From the NCBI RefSeq assembly GCF_043641665.1, contig NC_092197.1:18048148-18112147 (forward strand): DNA of 64,000 nt. Direction: 5' to 3'. This DNA comes from Enoplosus armatus. Taxonomy: Eukaryota > Chordata > Actinopteri > Centrarchiformes > Enoplosidae. Positions 9,683-20,895 of the stretch are shown in pieces. A model generated the notes under the pieces. It was given only the letters and a program-made list of their open reading frames with translations. It had not been told where the DNA came from and ran no database searches. How positions within the stretch are numbered: the first letter of the stretch is position 1; every line of letters starts with the position of its first letter. Made by a program: the position numbers and the translations under genes.

Positions 9683-10015
9683 TATTTTCAACATGCAACA
9701 GGATCTACAGTACTTGCTAGTGTGGGTTACTAGCTCATAAATCACCAAACTTGCATGTTTTATTACATTGTAATCAGATTAAATACATCATTTTATAAAA
9801 AATTGAAACAAATTTTGGCAAAGAAGAAAAAAAAAAAACATGGTCCGGTTTTCTGAAGTTGACATTTATTGTTGGAGCAGCTGGTAACAACGCAGCCCAG
9901 TCAATGTGGGTTTAAAGAAAAAGCCATCTAAAACTGGACAAAAGCTTTCCAGATTCTAACCTTTTTAACAGCATTTCGCCGTGACGTTATTTTCAACATG
10001 CAACAGGATCTACAG
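9683..10015 (+). repeat. Exact 28-bp direct repeat bracketing 277 bp
   Basis: The same 28 bases, ending in ACAGGATCTACAG, occur at 9683-9710 and 9988-10015 with no mismatch. A preceding GTGAC is also shared, with four divergent bases between. The spacer is AT-rich and contains an A-run. There are no terminal inverted repeats and no matching copy elsewhere that I noticed. The cause could be a local duplication, a deletion-prone pair, or two fragments of one repeat family. Confidence 0.9.
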
Positions 10016-10705
10016 GAGCTCCGGGACATATTTGTTGCCAAAAGCTGGTCAAAGCAGTAAATCCTTGACACATACATTAGCAGTAATGGCAACTTGTTTA
10101 CTTCCGTCTTTAAGTGGGATTAATTTCCAAAGCAACTCTTGATGGGACTACATAACCACCTCCCCCCAAAACAAGAGAAATATATGGACCTCCTTAATCT
10201 AAAAGTAGTTGCTGATTCAAGTGAGGTCAATCAACTGCTTAGTTGAATAGAAGGTATAAAGTAGTATTCTTTAAATATTGTCATTAAATCCATATTATTC
10301 CATACTTAATTCATGTTTTTTTTTAAAGCTATCCTCCTCTCCTCAGTTTTCCCCTGATCACAGCAGCAGGAAATGATGTGCCACTTTCTAACTCTCTCAG
10401 TTTCCCCCCAGGCAACATTAAAGTTTCATCACATGTAATAAGTAGAGATTGCAAAGGGTAATGTCGTGTAAAGTAAAATAAAAGAGAAAAAAAAAGGTCA
10501 AGGCTTCGCTGTTGCATAGTGATCCCACTTGATCTCATCCTTGTCTGCGCAGGGTGCAACAGAAATAACAGCAGCAACAGGGAGGAAAACCATTGATCAT
10601 CAGCCACAAGTTAAAGACGTCAACGTGTCTGTAACTGGGCAACAACTGATCTGGGATCTGAAACCAAAACTTCAGTAGCAGTGCATGCCTCGTTGGGATT
10701 GAGGT
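10016..10705. other. Unique AT-rich non-coding DNA
   Basis: No gene or known repeat is recognised. T-, A- and C-rich runs occur near 10317-10325 and 10486-10496. Confidence 0.5.
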
Positions 10706-10929
10706 ATGACAGGCAATTTAAGGGCAAAGACTCTGATTGATAGGGTTCCATCTCCCCTTTGGCATATTATCAATCTTATATCAAACCAAATCGCCCTCTT
10801 CTCAGTCTCCATTGAACCATGTGTGTCTATCACCCACTATCTGGACCACATGTTGACTGTTAAATTGATCTGTGCAGGCATCGCACAGAATCTGTCTGGG
10901 CCTCTTTTTTTTTTTCTGTATCTATGCAG

Positions 10930-11071
10930 AAGTCAAAAGCGTGAGCAGAGGGAGAGGAGCAACACCAAGCATGCTGCAATTTTGAGCAACTCTTTGGAAG
11001 GAAGTGGAAGTCAAATACTTCTACCTTTGTGTTTTTATGGTTTCCACCTTTTACGCACCCAAAAATCATAA
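10930..11071 (+). other. Possible terminal exon with adjacent AATAAA
   Basis: A very strong acceptor (CCTC, a 12-base T-run, CTGTATCTATGCAG) ends at 10929. The frame that follows is open for 46 codons (SQKREQRERSN... to ...LLRTQKS) and ends in TAA at 11069-11071. An AATAAA hexamer begins at 11071. The peptide is not recognised. The frame also runs open back to about 10706, which weakens the splicing argument, and AATAAA is common in this AT-rich window. Confidence 0.15.
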
Positions 11072-11554
11072 ATAAACCAAATCAAGTCCTGCGTCGAATA
11101 CAAAACAGAAAGTAGAGAACAGCAAATTCTGTGACATGCTTATTGGAATTGTGTTGTGTTGAATTGTGATAGACCGCATACACAACTACCTTCACCAACT
11201 ATGATTGCCTACTCATTGTTTTTTACTCTAACACATCTAATGTAAAGAAATACCAGAGGCACCGCCTGCTTTGAGGTCATATGAATTTGTAATTAACTAG
11301 AATCAATTGCATTGATTAGGGTGTTAATTGGTATCCATACCTGTGAAGCTGAGGTGTGAACACACATCTGTTATATTTTATTCATATGTTGTATCTTATA
11401 GGACGGGTTCATTGTGAGAAAACACTCCTGATTGGTTTCGGGAGATTTCAAGCTGAGATTCTGAGCTTGATTTGAGGACCTGAATGCCGCCTAACTCCAA
11501 TGATGTCTTCTTTTTTGCAACAATTTACAACATCTAAATAAAGCTTTTGTTGGA

Positions 11555-11605
11555 TGCTAGCAGCCTCCCCCTGCTTCTAGTCTTTGTGCTAAGCTAGGCT
11601 AAACA
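11555..11605 (-). repeat. Fragment of the TTAGCTTAGC-type fish repeat (minus)
   Basis: Read on the minus strand this gives AGCCTAGCTTAGCACAAAGAC then TAGAAGCAGGGGGAGGCTGCTAGC, a degenerate form of the phrase seen on the plus strand at 60508-60655 (TTAGCTTAGCGCAAAGACTGGAGGC...). The family is abundant in percomorph genomes. Only its most conserved core is left. Confidence 0.65.
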
Positions 11606-13540
11606 CATACTGGACCAACATATCTCATGCACTTTACACACAGATTGACTGACACATGGTAAAATGTTGAACGCACAAAAAAGATGTATGTTGAAGACTG
11701 CAAGGAAACTGTGCACGTCGCAATTGGCAATCTCAATACAAACTGTGTTGTGTATTGATTCTGGGGCAAAGTGATCTAAAACCATATTAAAGCAACTACA
11801 TAACGTCCGCGAATTTGGATAAATCAAGAGAGTTAAGTTTCTGTTAGGGAGTAGTTCCAATCTCTGACAAATGGCATTTTAAATAAACCCACCAACCTTT
11901 TAATTTGCATTGTTCTGTGAGGGACTCTGGTTCATCCTTTATTGCATATTTGGAGGTTCGACCGAGAACACTGAGGCTCTCTTATTGTCTCCATACACTC
12001 CCACTAAAATTCTGCATCGATGTAATCTAGAGGCTAGATTGGACTTCGCTGCTGTTGGGTAAAATTCTCATATCTGCAAATCTATTTCAGCAGAAAGAAG
12101 AAAAAAAAAAATTCCTTGTATTCCCCATTGAGTGTTGTACTTTAAAAACTATTCTTCAGGTGTCAGAGGTTGTTTTGACATCTAAAAAGGTCATGAAACA
12201 CACACGTTTTTTCTTTCCTTTTGTTTGTCCTTTTTACATGGTTTTTACCCACATGGAGAGACAGTGGACACTGCGGTGGTTTTTACCAGCAGTGATTTCC
12301 CCTGTGCTTTCAGACCCACAGGAAATGATAGAACTTGACAGCTGCGTCCCGCTGTTTGATTTAATCAACTCAGTGTTTTTATGTTTTATATTGATTCGTG
12401 TAGCTGACCCGTAAAGGTTAATAAAAGAACTCTGATCCAAACATGTGATGCTGATGTTGGAGAAAGACTCACCTTGTGTCTGCACTTAAACAGATTATTA
12501 CTCCGCAGTGCACTGACCTGGAAATTGATAACTGCCTTAAAACACGGAAATTAAATCCTACTAGTTCATCTCAAGTGACTAAATAAGCTATTACAACCTT
12601 TAACCTTCAATGTAGTGTTCAGGAAATATCAAATGTTTTTCTTCCTTTTCATTCATTTTAGTATGTGTGACAATCAACTTGCAGAGACTTCAAACCTCCA
12701 TTAACTAACCATGGGCATCTTGTTTTATTGTCATTTATGAAACTTAACTCCACCCAGATCTGAACTTTTCTGAACTGTTCATACCAAACAAATTAAAAAC
12801 TTTTATCAGATTAACCAATGTTTTTTTTTATTTCCAAATGTCCATAGGTGAGAAAGAAATGCTTACGAATTCATTGGCACTCATTCTTATCATGGCTTGT
12901 GGCAAGTTCGAGGCTATGACAAGTCTAAACAATCCCGCGCAACAGTGGGATTGCTTGTTTCTCACTTTATCATGTGTTAAAATGTAGGGATTTTTACATA
13001 ATGAAGTCAGTAATGTGAACTGATCAACAGTGAGCATAATTATTTTTGTTTCCACAGACAAAGAGTTTTTAATCCATCCCAGGTTTAGGCCATGAGCAAA
13101 TATACTAAATAAAGCACCGATGACAAGATGTTGCATATAAGATGTTCCAACAGAGTTAGTACCGTCTGCTCTGCCTACGAGTGAACGCTGATCTTACTGC
13201 TTTATGCAAGACTCGACTGGCTGTATCGACGGAACAGCGTTCAGTCAAATGAATGCAAGACGAGGGAAACCAACGACATAAAATAAAAATGTCCTCCCTT
13301 TTGGCTTCAGATTTTCATTCAAAGAAGAACACAGGACGAGTGATTCACAGAGCAGATATGTCTGCTGTAGCAGACCAAATAAATGATTGGTTGGTCTTAA
13401 TAATAATGGAACGCAGAGGACAAACAACATGCAAACATGCAAGTCCTGTAAAGGACAAAATAAATGTGACAGTCGTAAGCCAAACGTTTGGAACCGTTGG
13501 GTCTCTGTAATAGTGCTATAAAGAGTACAGTCTAGACCTG
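11606..13540. other. Unique AT-rich non-coding DNA
   Basis: Nearly 2 kb without a recognisable repeat or gene. Several open frames of 65-119 codons overlap on both strands and lack protein-like composition. A minus-strand GGTGAGTC donor with a short open stretch lies near 12471-12520, but it is only about 15 codons long and is not called. Confidence 0.5.
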
Positions 13541-13611
13541 CTCTATTTGTAAAGTGTCATGAGATGACTTTTGTTGTGATTTTGCGCTATGTAGATACAT
13601 TTGAATTGAAT
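13541..13611 (+). repeat. LINE- or SINE-type 3' tail
   Basis: CTCTATTTGTAAAGTGTCATGAG, GACTTTTGTTGTGATTTTGCGC and TATGTAGATACATTTGAATTGAAT follow the tail of fish L2-like LINEs and their SINEs (a GTAAAGTG...GCGCTATATAAA phrase ending in ATTGAATTGAA). No coding part is attached. This is the usual remnant of a heavily 5'-truncated insertion. Confidence 0.6.
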
Positions 13612-13680
13612 ACTTCAGGTAGAAATCTGACAGAAATCAAGGATAAATAAAAAAAAACAAAAAAAAACAGTGTGAAAGAT

Positions 13681-13697
13681 CCAATTAAATTAATTGG
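13681..13697. repeat. 17-base palindrome with paired homeodomain cores
   Basis: CCAATTAA, one A, TTAATTGG is a perfect inverted repeat. Each half contains a TAATT/AATTA core of the type bound by homeodomain dimers (CAATTAA/TTAATTG). Confidence 0.85.
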
Positions 13698-14429
13698 CTG
13701 TTTGTTTCACACCTTTTCTCCCCTATCTTCACATGATAGAAGGTGGCTGAGTGTCACAGAGTGTTACCTCTAAACGTGCTCTACTTCACATTTGTCTAAT
13801 TGGACACTCGTGGGGACCTTTGAATACACTGCAGACATGTTATTCTTCTTTGTCTCGTACAACTGTCTCTCACAGTAGCTATTGTCGTAAAAAAAAAAAT
13901 GCCCTGGCTCTTCATGGTCTTGCTCTTCGATCTCTCTGCTGTTTTATTGGCTGATGACTAATTAGGGAAATGGGTTTCTGTGGCACATGCTGGGAATTTG
14001 ATTGTTGCCTGAGTGGCTGTTTTTTGACGTTTCATGACAATGTCATCTAACAAAACGTGTTACAAAGAAAAAAGAAGAATAATTTCCTTTGTTTACTCTT
14101 CAGTGACTGCTGTCACCAGCCGACATTGTTTTTTTCCCACTCGTATGTTTTATTCAGCGAGCCTCTTGTATTGACTTTTGTGCTGACTGGAATTCTCTGT
14201 TTTTGTTTTACGCTACTGTATATTCTCACTTAGGAGACAAAAGCGCGTTTGTTTGCGGCATGTATGCGGTTTAAAAAGGTCGCAAGCTCGAATAGAAACA
14301 TCGGGATAGGAATCTGACAGTCTTTGAGCTGTTGTGAATGCTCGGAGCGGAGCGACAGCCTCCTTTGTGCTAAAATGTCATCGTGGAGCGGAAGAATGTC
14401 AGAGAATTAATTAGGAATGAGACATATAT

Positions 14430-14575
14430 CAATCAATCGAGTTTATTTGTCATATGAAATCATATAAGGTGCAATCACGGTGAAATGCAATACCACCAGT
14501 TTCTTCAATTTGTGCATGAAAAAGAATTAAAGACTAAAAGAAGAGTGAAAAGAATAAGAATAGCAATACATATAT
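14430..14575 (+). repeat. Teleost dispersed repeat (TTTATTTGTCATATGAAATCATA type)
   Basis: The phrase order CAATCAATCGAGTTTATTTGTC, ATGAAATCATATAAGGTGCAATCACGGTGAAATGCAATACC and CAATTTGTGCATGA matches a repeat I know from many percomorph genomes. The copy fades out in A-rich text toward AATAAGAATAGCAATACATATATG. It has no coding capacity, and its class is uncertain. Confidence 0.65.
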
Positions 14576-15388
14576 GTTCGATTGACATGCATATTATGTC
14601 CTAACAGTGCTGTGGCGTGAGACACCTGGCAGAGGGCTTTCCTTTTGTCTGCATGGAATCTAAAGTGGTGCAGTAGACAAGAAAATGATTTGAAAAGGAT
14701 CATTAAGCGATTTGTAAGGCAAAAAATATAATGTTAAAAATGCTTTGTGCGTTCTGACTGAAGCTTCAGGTGCTTTCAGACTGAAAGCAAAGTAAATTTA
14801 TGTCTCGCATTATGTGTACATGTCTAACAACACACAGCGACTTTGTATGTATGTATGTACGTATGTACTCGGGCCGACTTAAAATATTAGCAGGAACTCC
14901 AGTAGTTTGGTTTATTTTCCTCCAGATCCTCCTGTCGTGCCTGTACAGTCATTCGCTGTATGGAAGGTTTAAAATGCCTAAATAAAAACAAATCAAACAA
15001 CAAAGAAGACACATTGCTCTATTGATTTGTGCATGTAACTTTGTCATCATTTTCTATCACCGTTCACATCAGGCAGACTGTCACAACCTGCCTCTTGGGC
15101 AACGACAAATATGAGAGACACCATTTCAAATAATGAAAGAAAGTCATTCATTGAACAAAAGTGACTGAAATGCAAGCGTAACAAAAGATCCCAAAGCACG
15201 GGATGTAAATGTCAGTAGGGTCAGTAGCGTAGGGCGTGCATGGAGGGTAAGAATAGTGTGTGGATGTTGGAGAATGCATAAAATAAGCAAGGGAGAACCA
15301 AAGAGAACCGACGGCTGCCACGTGACGAAAGAGGAGGGAGAGTCACAGAGGCTAGATTTTATAGTCTGGTAACATCAGGCCCAGGTGA

Positions 15389-15404
15389 CGCCAGAAGGCG
15401 CTGA
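15389..15404 (+). promoter_or_regulatory. CTCF-like motif
   Basis: CGCCAGAAGGCGCTGA approximates the CTCF core (CCASNAGRKGGCRC). It is a weaker match than the site at 50696-50711. Confidence 0.3.
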
Positions 15405-15447
15405 AGACCATCCGACAATTAACTACCAGCCATGGTAACACACAGAC

Positions 15448-15535
15448 ACAGGCAGAGGCAGGAGGAGGACCAGGACACGGCCGTGGAAGAGGAAGAGGAA
15501 GAGGAAGAGGCAGAGGAAGAGGCAGAGGCAGAGGC
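15448..15535 (+). repeat. (GAGGAA/GAGGCA)n hexamer repeat
   Basis: Purine-rich hexamers GAGGAA and GAGGCA repeat, with one CCAGGACACGGCC interruption. In one plus frame it would read as Gly-Arg repeats and in another as Glu runs. The minus frame reads Pro-Leu repeats. These are translation artefacts of the repeat. Confidence 0.9.
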
Positions 15536-16398
15536 GCCTTCGGTTGTATCATGTTTTATATATAAAAACATTTTGGTTTGTTTTATGATCCGGGAATAAC
15601 AAGGTTGGGTCTATTATCATGCTTTATTTTATACGAGTCCAATACAAAACATGTATTAGAAAAGTACAATATTTAAATAATGGGCATTTCTGCGTGTGTT
15701 CTGCTGGGACCCTGGTCTGGTAGATGAAGCAGGAACTCAGTGCTGCTGCTGTGGCAGGGATTGTCCTTTTAAAACACAATAGAGAGCAGCCATTATTTGA
15801 AGTGCATCAAAGGTCAGGAGCAGTCTTTTCATCACTAACAATGAAAAAACACACACTGAGTCATTATTTTAGGTTATAGGGTTTTTTGGTAGTAAATTAT
15901 GGAGCTCTTTTGGACACTACTGGAGATATTACTAAATACAGATAATACAATATAGACTGTTTTTGTATATTTGGGCAGACTGGTATCTTGCCTGACTTTC
16001 TGCAGACAGATTTGTGTGTAAAATGACCCCAAGGTCCTGGTGGTACTGGTGGTTTTAAAGGCCGAGGAAGAACCTCTCAGAAAACAGCTTAGTTCTCCTT
16101 TACGGTGAAAAAGGTCTCCCGTATGTGCCTCAGGGGAGCATTTCAGCGCAATCATGAAATACCAGCAAGGTGGAAAAGTCACCCGTTTCCAAAGCCAGGA
16201 GCACTTGAAACCACAAACCCGTCGCCACGGTTTCCCAGCCCGACACCACTGAGGACACGGCGGTGATGAGGGGGGGGGAGTGAACTCATGAGCAGAAGCC
16301 TGTTGTCCCCATCCAGCAACACCTCATGAACCAGATTCCACATCCTGCTGGTGTTGGCCGGTCCCGCTGTCCGCTGGGTCCTCTCTCCGAACCCGCAG

Positions 16399-16476
16399 AG
16401 TCTGCACCACTTCCATCAGCCGTCGCAGGCAGATTACATGACTAATGACAGCGGAGCTGCTGTATCCCTCATAACC
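16399..16476 (+). other. Possible small exon (first of a pair)
   Basis: A good acceptor (TCCTCTCTCCGAACCCGCAG, ending 16398) and a consensus donor (ACC then GTGAGT, from 16477) bound 78 bases. Exactly one frame is open, beginning and ending on codon boundaries, 26 codons (SLHHFHQPSQ...AAVSLIT). The next strong acceptor, CTTTCTCCCTTTTTCTCATTTCAG, ends at 16740. Splicing to it would remove 264 bases and add CNNSCGLRR and a stop (TAG, 16768-16770). I do not recognise the peptide. Two matched sites with phase 0/0 are suggestive but within reach of chance. Confidence 0.15.
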
Positions 16477-16879
16477 GTGAGTCAGAGTCAGACAGCAGGA
16501 GAGGGTCGGAAATTACTCAAGTCTCTTATTACTCACATAAAAGCAGGAGCTAGAGTGGCAATTACCTCCATGCACCTCAGGACATGTGGAAGTAGAAAAG
16601 ACAGACCCTGCTGTTGTCGTTCCTCTTGACCCGTGAAGACATATATTCGAACGGGCTGATGACATGTGACGCTTGCAGAAGCAATAAGAGCAACTGCTGT
16701 TTTCTGCTAAATGCGACTTTCTCCCTTTTTCTCATTTCAGTGCAACAATTCATGTGGACTCCGGCGTTAGCGCATGAGTGGACAGAATGTGAATTTCCCA
16801 TCCGGAGTTTGTCCTCATCTGACGGCCGCTGGTGAACTGGAAACGGCAGCACGGCTATTTCATATGCAATTCATCATCA

Positions 16880-17450
16880 TGTCAAACACAGTGCACACGC
16901 AGTTTTCTTTGCGGAAATGAATGTTCGCACGCTCGCGGAATACCAATAACGCGGGCAAACACATGTCCGGAGTACTCTTCGGCTTTGACAGTCCAATGGA
17001 AACAAAACAGCGTTGTCAAACAAACACGCCGTGGCCCTCAGCGGCCCTGAGAGAGTCCCCCCAACATGATCATAAATCACCGGCAGAGAAGAAGAAGCGA
17101 CGTGTTATTATCTCTCCGTTGTAGCCATGCACTCGGCCACGGATGTTACTTTATAATTCCACCCAGCACAGCCGTGGTGAATTTATTCCATTATGTCGCC
17201 ACGGGCGCGCATGTGCTAGTTGTGTTTGTGCGCCGATCTGTGTGCACGTGCAGGCTTTTAAGGCCTGGGTTTATCAGCACTGCTGCCTGAGTTTCTCTCA
17301 GACCGGAGATAAAGCTCGGGGGCCTCCGGGCTCAAAGCCTCCGTCTCACCGCAGCACGCGAGCTGGTTGCCATTCAGACGCGGCCGCTGGGGGGAAAGAC
17401 GAGGCGCGCAGAGTGAGATTAATAGCAAGAAACGTAGCTAAGTGACAGGA
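16880..17450. promoter_or_regulatory. CpG-richer unique segment
   Basis: CpG dinucleotides are visibly denser here than in the surrounding DNA (CGCACGCTCGCGG, AACGCGGGC, CCACGGGCGCGC, GACGCGGCCGC, GGCGCGC). Most methylated fish DNA loses CpG, so retention hints at an unmethylated or constrained element. No TATA box or convincing exon accompanies it. It ends just before the TG and GA microsatellites. Confidence 0.35.
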
Positions 17451-17495
17451 AAATGTGCACGTATGAGTGTAGTCTTCATGCATTTACGAGTGTGA

Positions 17496-17496
<1 letters not shown>

Positions 17497-17529
<33 letters not shown>
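17497..17529. repeat. (TG)16 microsatellite
   Basis: About 16 uninterrupted TG units. Confidence 0.97.
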
Positions 17530-17531
<2 letters not shown>

Positions 17532-17572
17532 CAGTGGTCACAAATGATTGTTGTTGAAGGAGAAGCAGCAGA

Positions 17573-17575
<3 letters not shown>

Positions 17576-17621
<46 letters not shown>
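17576..17621. repeat. (GA)23 microsatellite
   Basis: About 23 uninterrupted GA units, 46 bases after the TG array. The Arg-Glu open frame through it is an artefact. Confidence 0.97.
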
Positions 17622-17626
<5 letters not shown>

Positions 17627-18278
17627 GGGTTTTCAGGTAGTTTTAGGGATTTGCACTCGGTGCTTTCGCCCCCGCGATTCTCTCATTCTTCATTCACGGT
17701 TGCTCTCCAGGCCGATGAATGTCACTCTCTTCTCAAAGCCGGCTCCACACTCATATAATCAAGGATAATTTCACCTTTCAAAAGTCCTTGTGCGGCTCTT
17801 ATTACTTGGGCCGCTGCTTTTTCATCTGTTATTTTTAGCTGATGTCCTTATCCGGGACACTGTTGTCCACGCTGTCTGTGGAAAAAAAGGTTGATACAGT
17901 TTTTGGGTTTCAATCAGCTCCTTCGTTAACATGCAGGCCAGTAAGCCGGTTGCAGACGGGGGGGGTAGAGAAGAAGAGTAGTCATCAACATAAGTCCTTA
18001 AGTTAGAGTACCAAAAACTGAAGCTGAGTAACTTAATAAGTTAAAGACACTGCTGTCTTATTTAGGACTTCTTTTATTTCTTGTGGATTTAACTGAATTC
18101 AACCACAGATGATCCTCCTCATGTAAAAAGGAACATACACATGTATTTATGATCAGTCTGTGGTGAAATGACACGCCATCATTAAATCAACTATCATCAA
18201 ATATCAAACTTAACGCCAGCAGACCTGAAATCAGCAGTCCACCAGTCTGCGCATGAATGAACATCCTCCATATATCAG

Positions 18279-18420
18279 CGGTTTGGTGTTGGGCGGCTAG
18301 TGTTCAAGAGATTTTTAATCAAAGCTTCCGCACTGGCTGGAGTGCTGAGACTGAACCGTACCGCCAATGTGCCATAAAACAATAACCGCCGGCTAAAAGA
18401 GCCTAAAGAGCTCCATGGAG
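18279..18420 (+). mobile_element. Partial copy of the TTTAAAGC-ended miniature element
   Basis: CGGTTTGGTGTTGGGCGGCTAGTGTTCA matches CTGTTTGGTGCTGGGCAGCTAGTGTGCA at 42711-42738. The order of later landmarks is also kept: GAGTGCTGAGACTGAA against GAGCGCTGAGGCTGAA, and GGCTAAAAGAGCCTAAA against GAGTTAAAAGAGGATAAA. The ends are not preserved here. No coding capacity. Confidence 0.7.
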
Positions 18421-18589
18421 GCGAGTCATAACTTTAACATCATAACTTTACACAGTCACTCGATCACTTATTAAAACATAAAAGCGTTAATACATCTGTG
18501 ACCGGGGAATTTTGATTGGGAATTTGCTCCTTTTCAGGCCTGCGGTGCTTCATGTTCATATGTTCACAGCAGTTTTCAGGGACTCCAAT

Positions 18590-18675
18590 AGAGCAGCTTG
18601 GAGTTCAGTGCCTTGCTCAAGGGCAGCTCAGCTATTCACTTTACCCATCCAGATTTTCAACTTGTGATCAGAGAT
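18590..18675 (+). repeat. Fragment of a CCTTGCTCAAGG-type fish repeat
   Basis: TTGGAGTTCAGTGCCTTGCTCAAGGGCAGCTCAG is a phrase spread through teleost genomes as part of tRNA-like SINE or MITE families. Inverse-complement forms (CCTTGAGCAAG) are at about 40550 and 60262. The copy ends at the TG array. Confidence 0.6.
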
Positions 18676-18677
18676 TC

Positions 18678-18703
18678 GTGTGTGTGTGTGTGTGTGTGTG
18701 TGT
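18678..18703. repeat. (GT)13 microsatellite
   Basis: Thirteen GT units directly following the dispersed-repeat fragment. Confidence 0.97.
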
Positions 18704-18879
18704 TACATCACGTAAGTGACCAGCTCCTGAGTTCCTGCTGGTAGGAGTCCGGAGCCCTAGGGTCAGGTTATAATAAGGTTACACTCTTCTTCTCTCTGCC
18801 TCTTCCCCTTCAGTAATTCCTTCTGATGTCACCCAGCGCTTCCCCTCACTGCCACTATCCCTTCATCTTGCCTCCAGAA

Positions 18880-20723
18880 CCGCGGGGGTGGAGGAGGTGG
18901 AGGGAGGCACGGAGCGTCCACAGGAATGTCAACGATGAACCCATGTGTCGCCCTCAGCTGCACGGGGGCTCCGGCGAGGAGGAGAGTGCAGGAGAGTGCT
19001 TTCTGATGACAATGCGACTCACATTCGGTCGCGGCACAAAGACGGAGGCCGCCCTCTCCGCTCTGCGCTGGGAGAAATACTTGAGCGCGGGTCTTATTTG
19101 AATAACTCCCCGTGCTTTTAAACTTTCAAAGATACGCGCAGAAAGCCAGATGTTTGCCAAAGGCTTTTCCTCCAACCTGAAAATCTCTGAATACTGCATG
19201 TGAAACAGCTCACCGTGATTTCATAGTTTATTTTCTTATTTAAAGATTACCTTGAGGCGGTGAAACAAAAGATAGTGACATGCAAGGGAACACGAAATGC
19301 AAATCAGTGAAGCAGGGTTGTTTTGCTTTTTTTTTGTTGTTTTTTTTGGTGTGAGCACTTTTCATGGTCCTTTTCTAAAACAGTACTTCCACTCTGAGAA
19401 CTTTTCTTCACATTGAATTACTACTCAACTGCTCTACGGTAAAAGCAGGGTTTAATGGGGACTGTGCGGGGGTGGGAAGGAGAGCAACAGTGGACAAATT
19501 GATTTCTGAACTGAACAACATCCTCCTGCATTTACTAGAACGCAGAGAGAAGCGAAGTGGAAGCCGTCGTGTGGTTTTTGAGAGCTGGACAGGCACCTGT
19601 GTCGGCAGAGCAAAGGCCAAAAGAGGAGACAGAAATTGGCTCCATACAGTGACAATTCTTGGCCACACCTGGTCCCACTTTTCACACCCAAAACTACAAA
19701 AAAAAAAAACCCTCCATGGCAGCTGCAAAGAGGGCTTGTGTTTCCATCGTGAAGAGCGGGCCGTGGGTCACATTCAGGAGGTTTTCTAAAATCGCTCTTT
19801 GCCTCCAAATGTGCAGACAGAAGCTAGTCGCGGATCATCTCTCTGGTACATCTATGGAACCAGTGGTTACGTGTTCATGTCCTTCTCAGACGTGCACCCC
19901 TTTACAGTATGTCAATCTGACGGCAATTTAACATGTCGGCCTCGTGTCTGAACAGGCACCTTGGTCACTTTTACATAAAAGTCGCAAAGGCAGTATTAGC
20001 AGGTCGAACTCGAGTGACATTTCCGTATCGCTTCCAACATGGCACAAATGTTCTGAATTGAATGCCATATCAGATTAACGTAAAGGCCACAGCAGCACAA
20101 GGTCAGGCAGAGAGGGAGATTAAATGTGCGTCCTGTCAATTTATGATGCACAAAATCAGGTCAATAAACTGGGAAACACTGTGACACAGCCACTTTTACG
20201 TTGTTGTGGCGTCAGTCAATAAAAACTGTTGTTGTGATAGGTGATAGGGGCAAAAGAGGTTAAAAAAAAACCCCACTCTTATAATAACAATCAGCCGTCT
20301 CACTATGTATTTCCAACTGCGTGGATGAACATTGCACCAGGTGTAGTACTGAGTGAGTACTGCTGCTCATTCCGTAAGTGTCCTGTCAGAACTCTGAATG
20401 AAGCCGTGAGGATCTTCAAGTGTAGTTCGCTGAATGTGAACAACAAGGGTGGGAAGCAAAGACATACAAACTCCGCGGACGTACGAAGTTGTGTCAGTGC
20501 TCGGATCACAGAACTGTCTGGCGAATGAAACAACAGCGAAACACCGCGATGGACCATGATGTCGTTGTTCACATTCTATTTCTTTTGCCCTTTTCACAAT
20601 GTTTCTATGGTAGAGGGCTCTCAGTGGCCGATGACTGGCCTAACCCTGAACTGCATGACACTTTATTTCCAGCTCAGGGCATGAATTTGAACTCGATTAT
20701 AATTTTTTTCCCTCTGTCTCATT

Positions 20724-20728
<5 letters not shown>
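18880..20728. other. Unique non-coding DNA, CpG-richer at its start
   Basis: The part at 18880-19130 keeps several CpGs (ACCGCGGGG, GGTCGCGGC, TTGAGCGCGGG), and its 91-codon frame has no protein-like signature. The rest is AT-leaning without recognised repeats. The 118- and 106-codon minus frames around 19400-19810 overlap each other and a plus frame, so I do not credit any. Confidence 0.5.

Positions 20729-20764
<36 letters not shown>
20729..20764. repeat. (TC)18 microsatellite
   Basis: Eighteen uninterrupted TC units. The 175-codon plus frame crossing it owes its Leu-Ser run to this array. Confidence 0.97.
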
Positions 20765-20768
<4 letters not shown>

Positions 20769-20870
20769 ACAGACATGGAGGGGTTATCTCAGTCCAACAG
20801 ATGACTTTCATTAGCGACCCAAATCTCTGCCAGAATTCCCACACACTACCATCCGCACCAGGTTTTCAAA

Positions 20871-20895
20871 CACACACACACACACACACACACAC
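20871..20895. repeat. (CA)12 microsatellite
   Basis: About 12 CA units, 106 bases downstream of the TC array. Confidence 0.97.

Noticed and set aside
15448..15535. Gly-Arg repeat protein segment
   Set aside because: Readable only as a translation of the (GAGGAA)n hexamer repeat. No start, no flanking frame.
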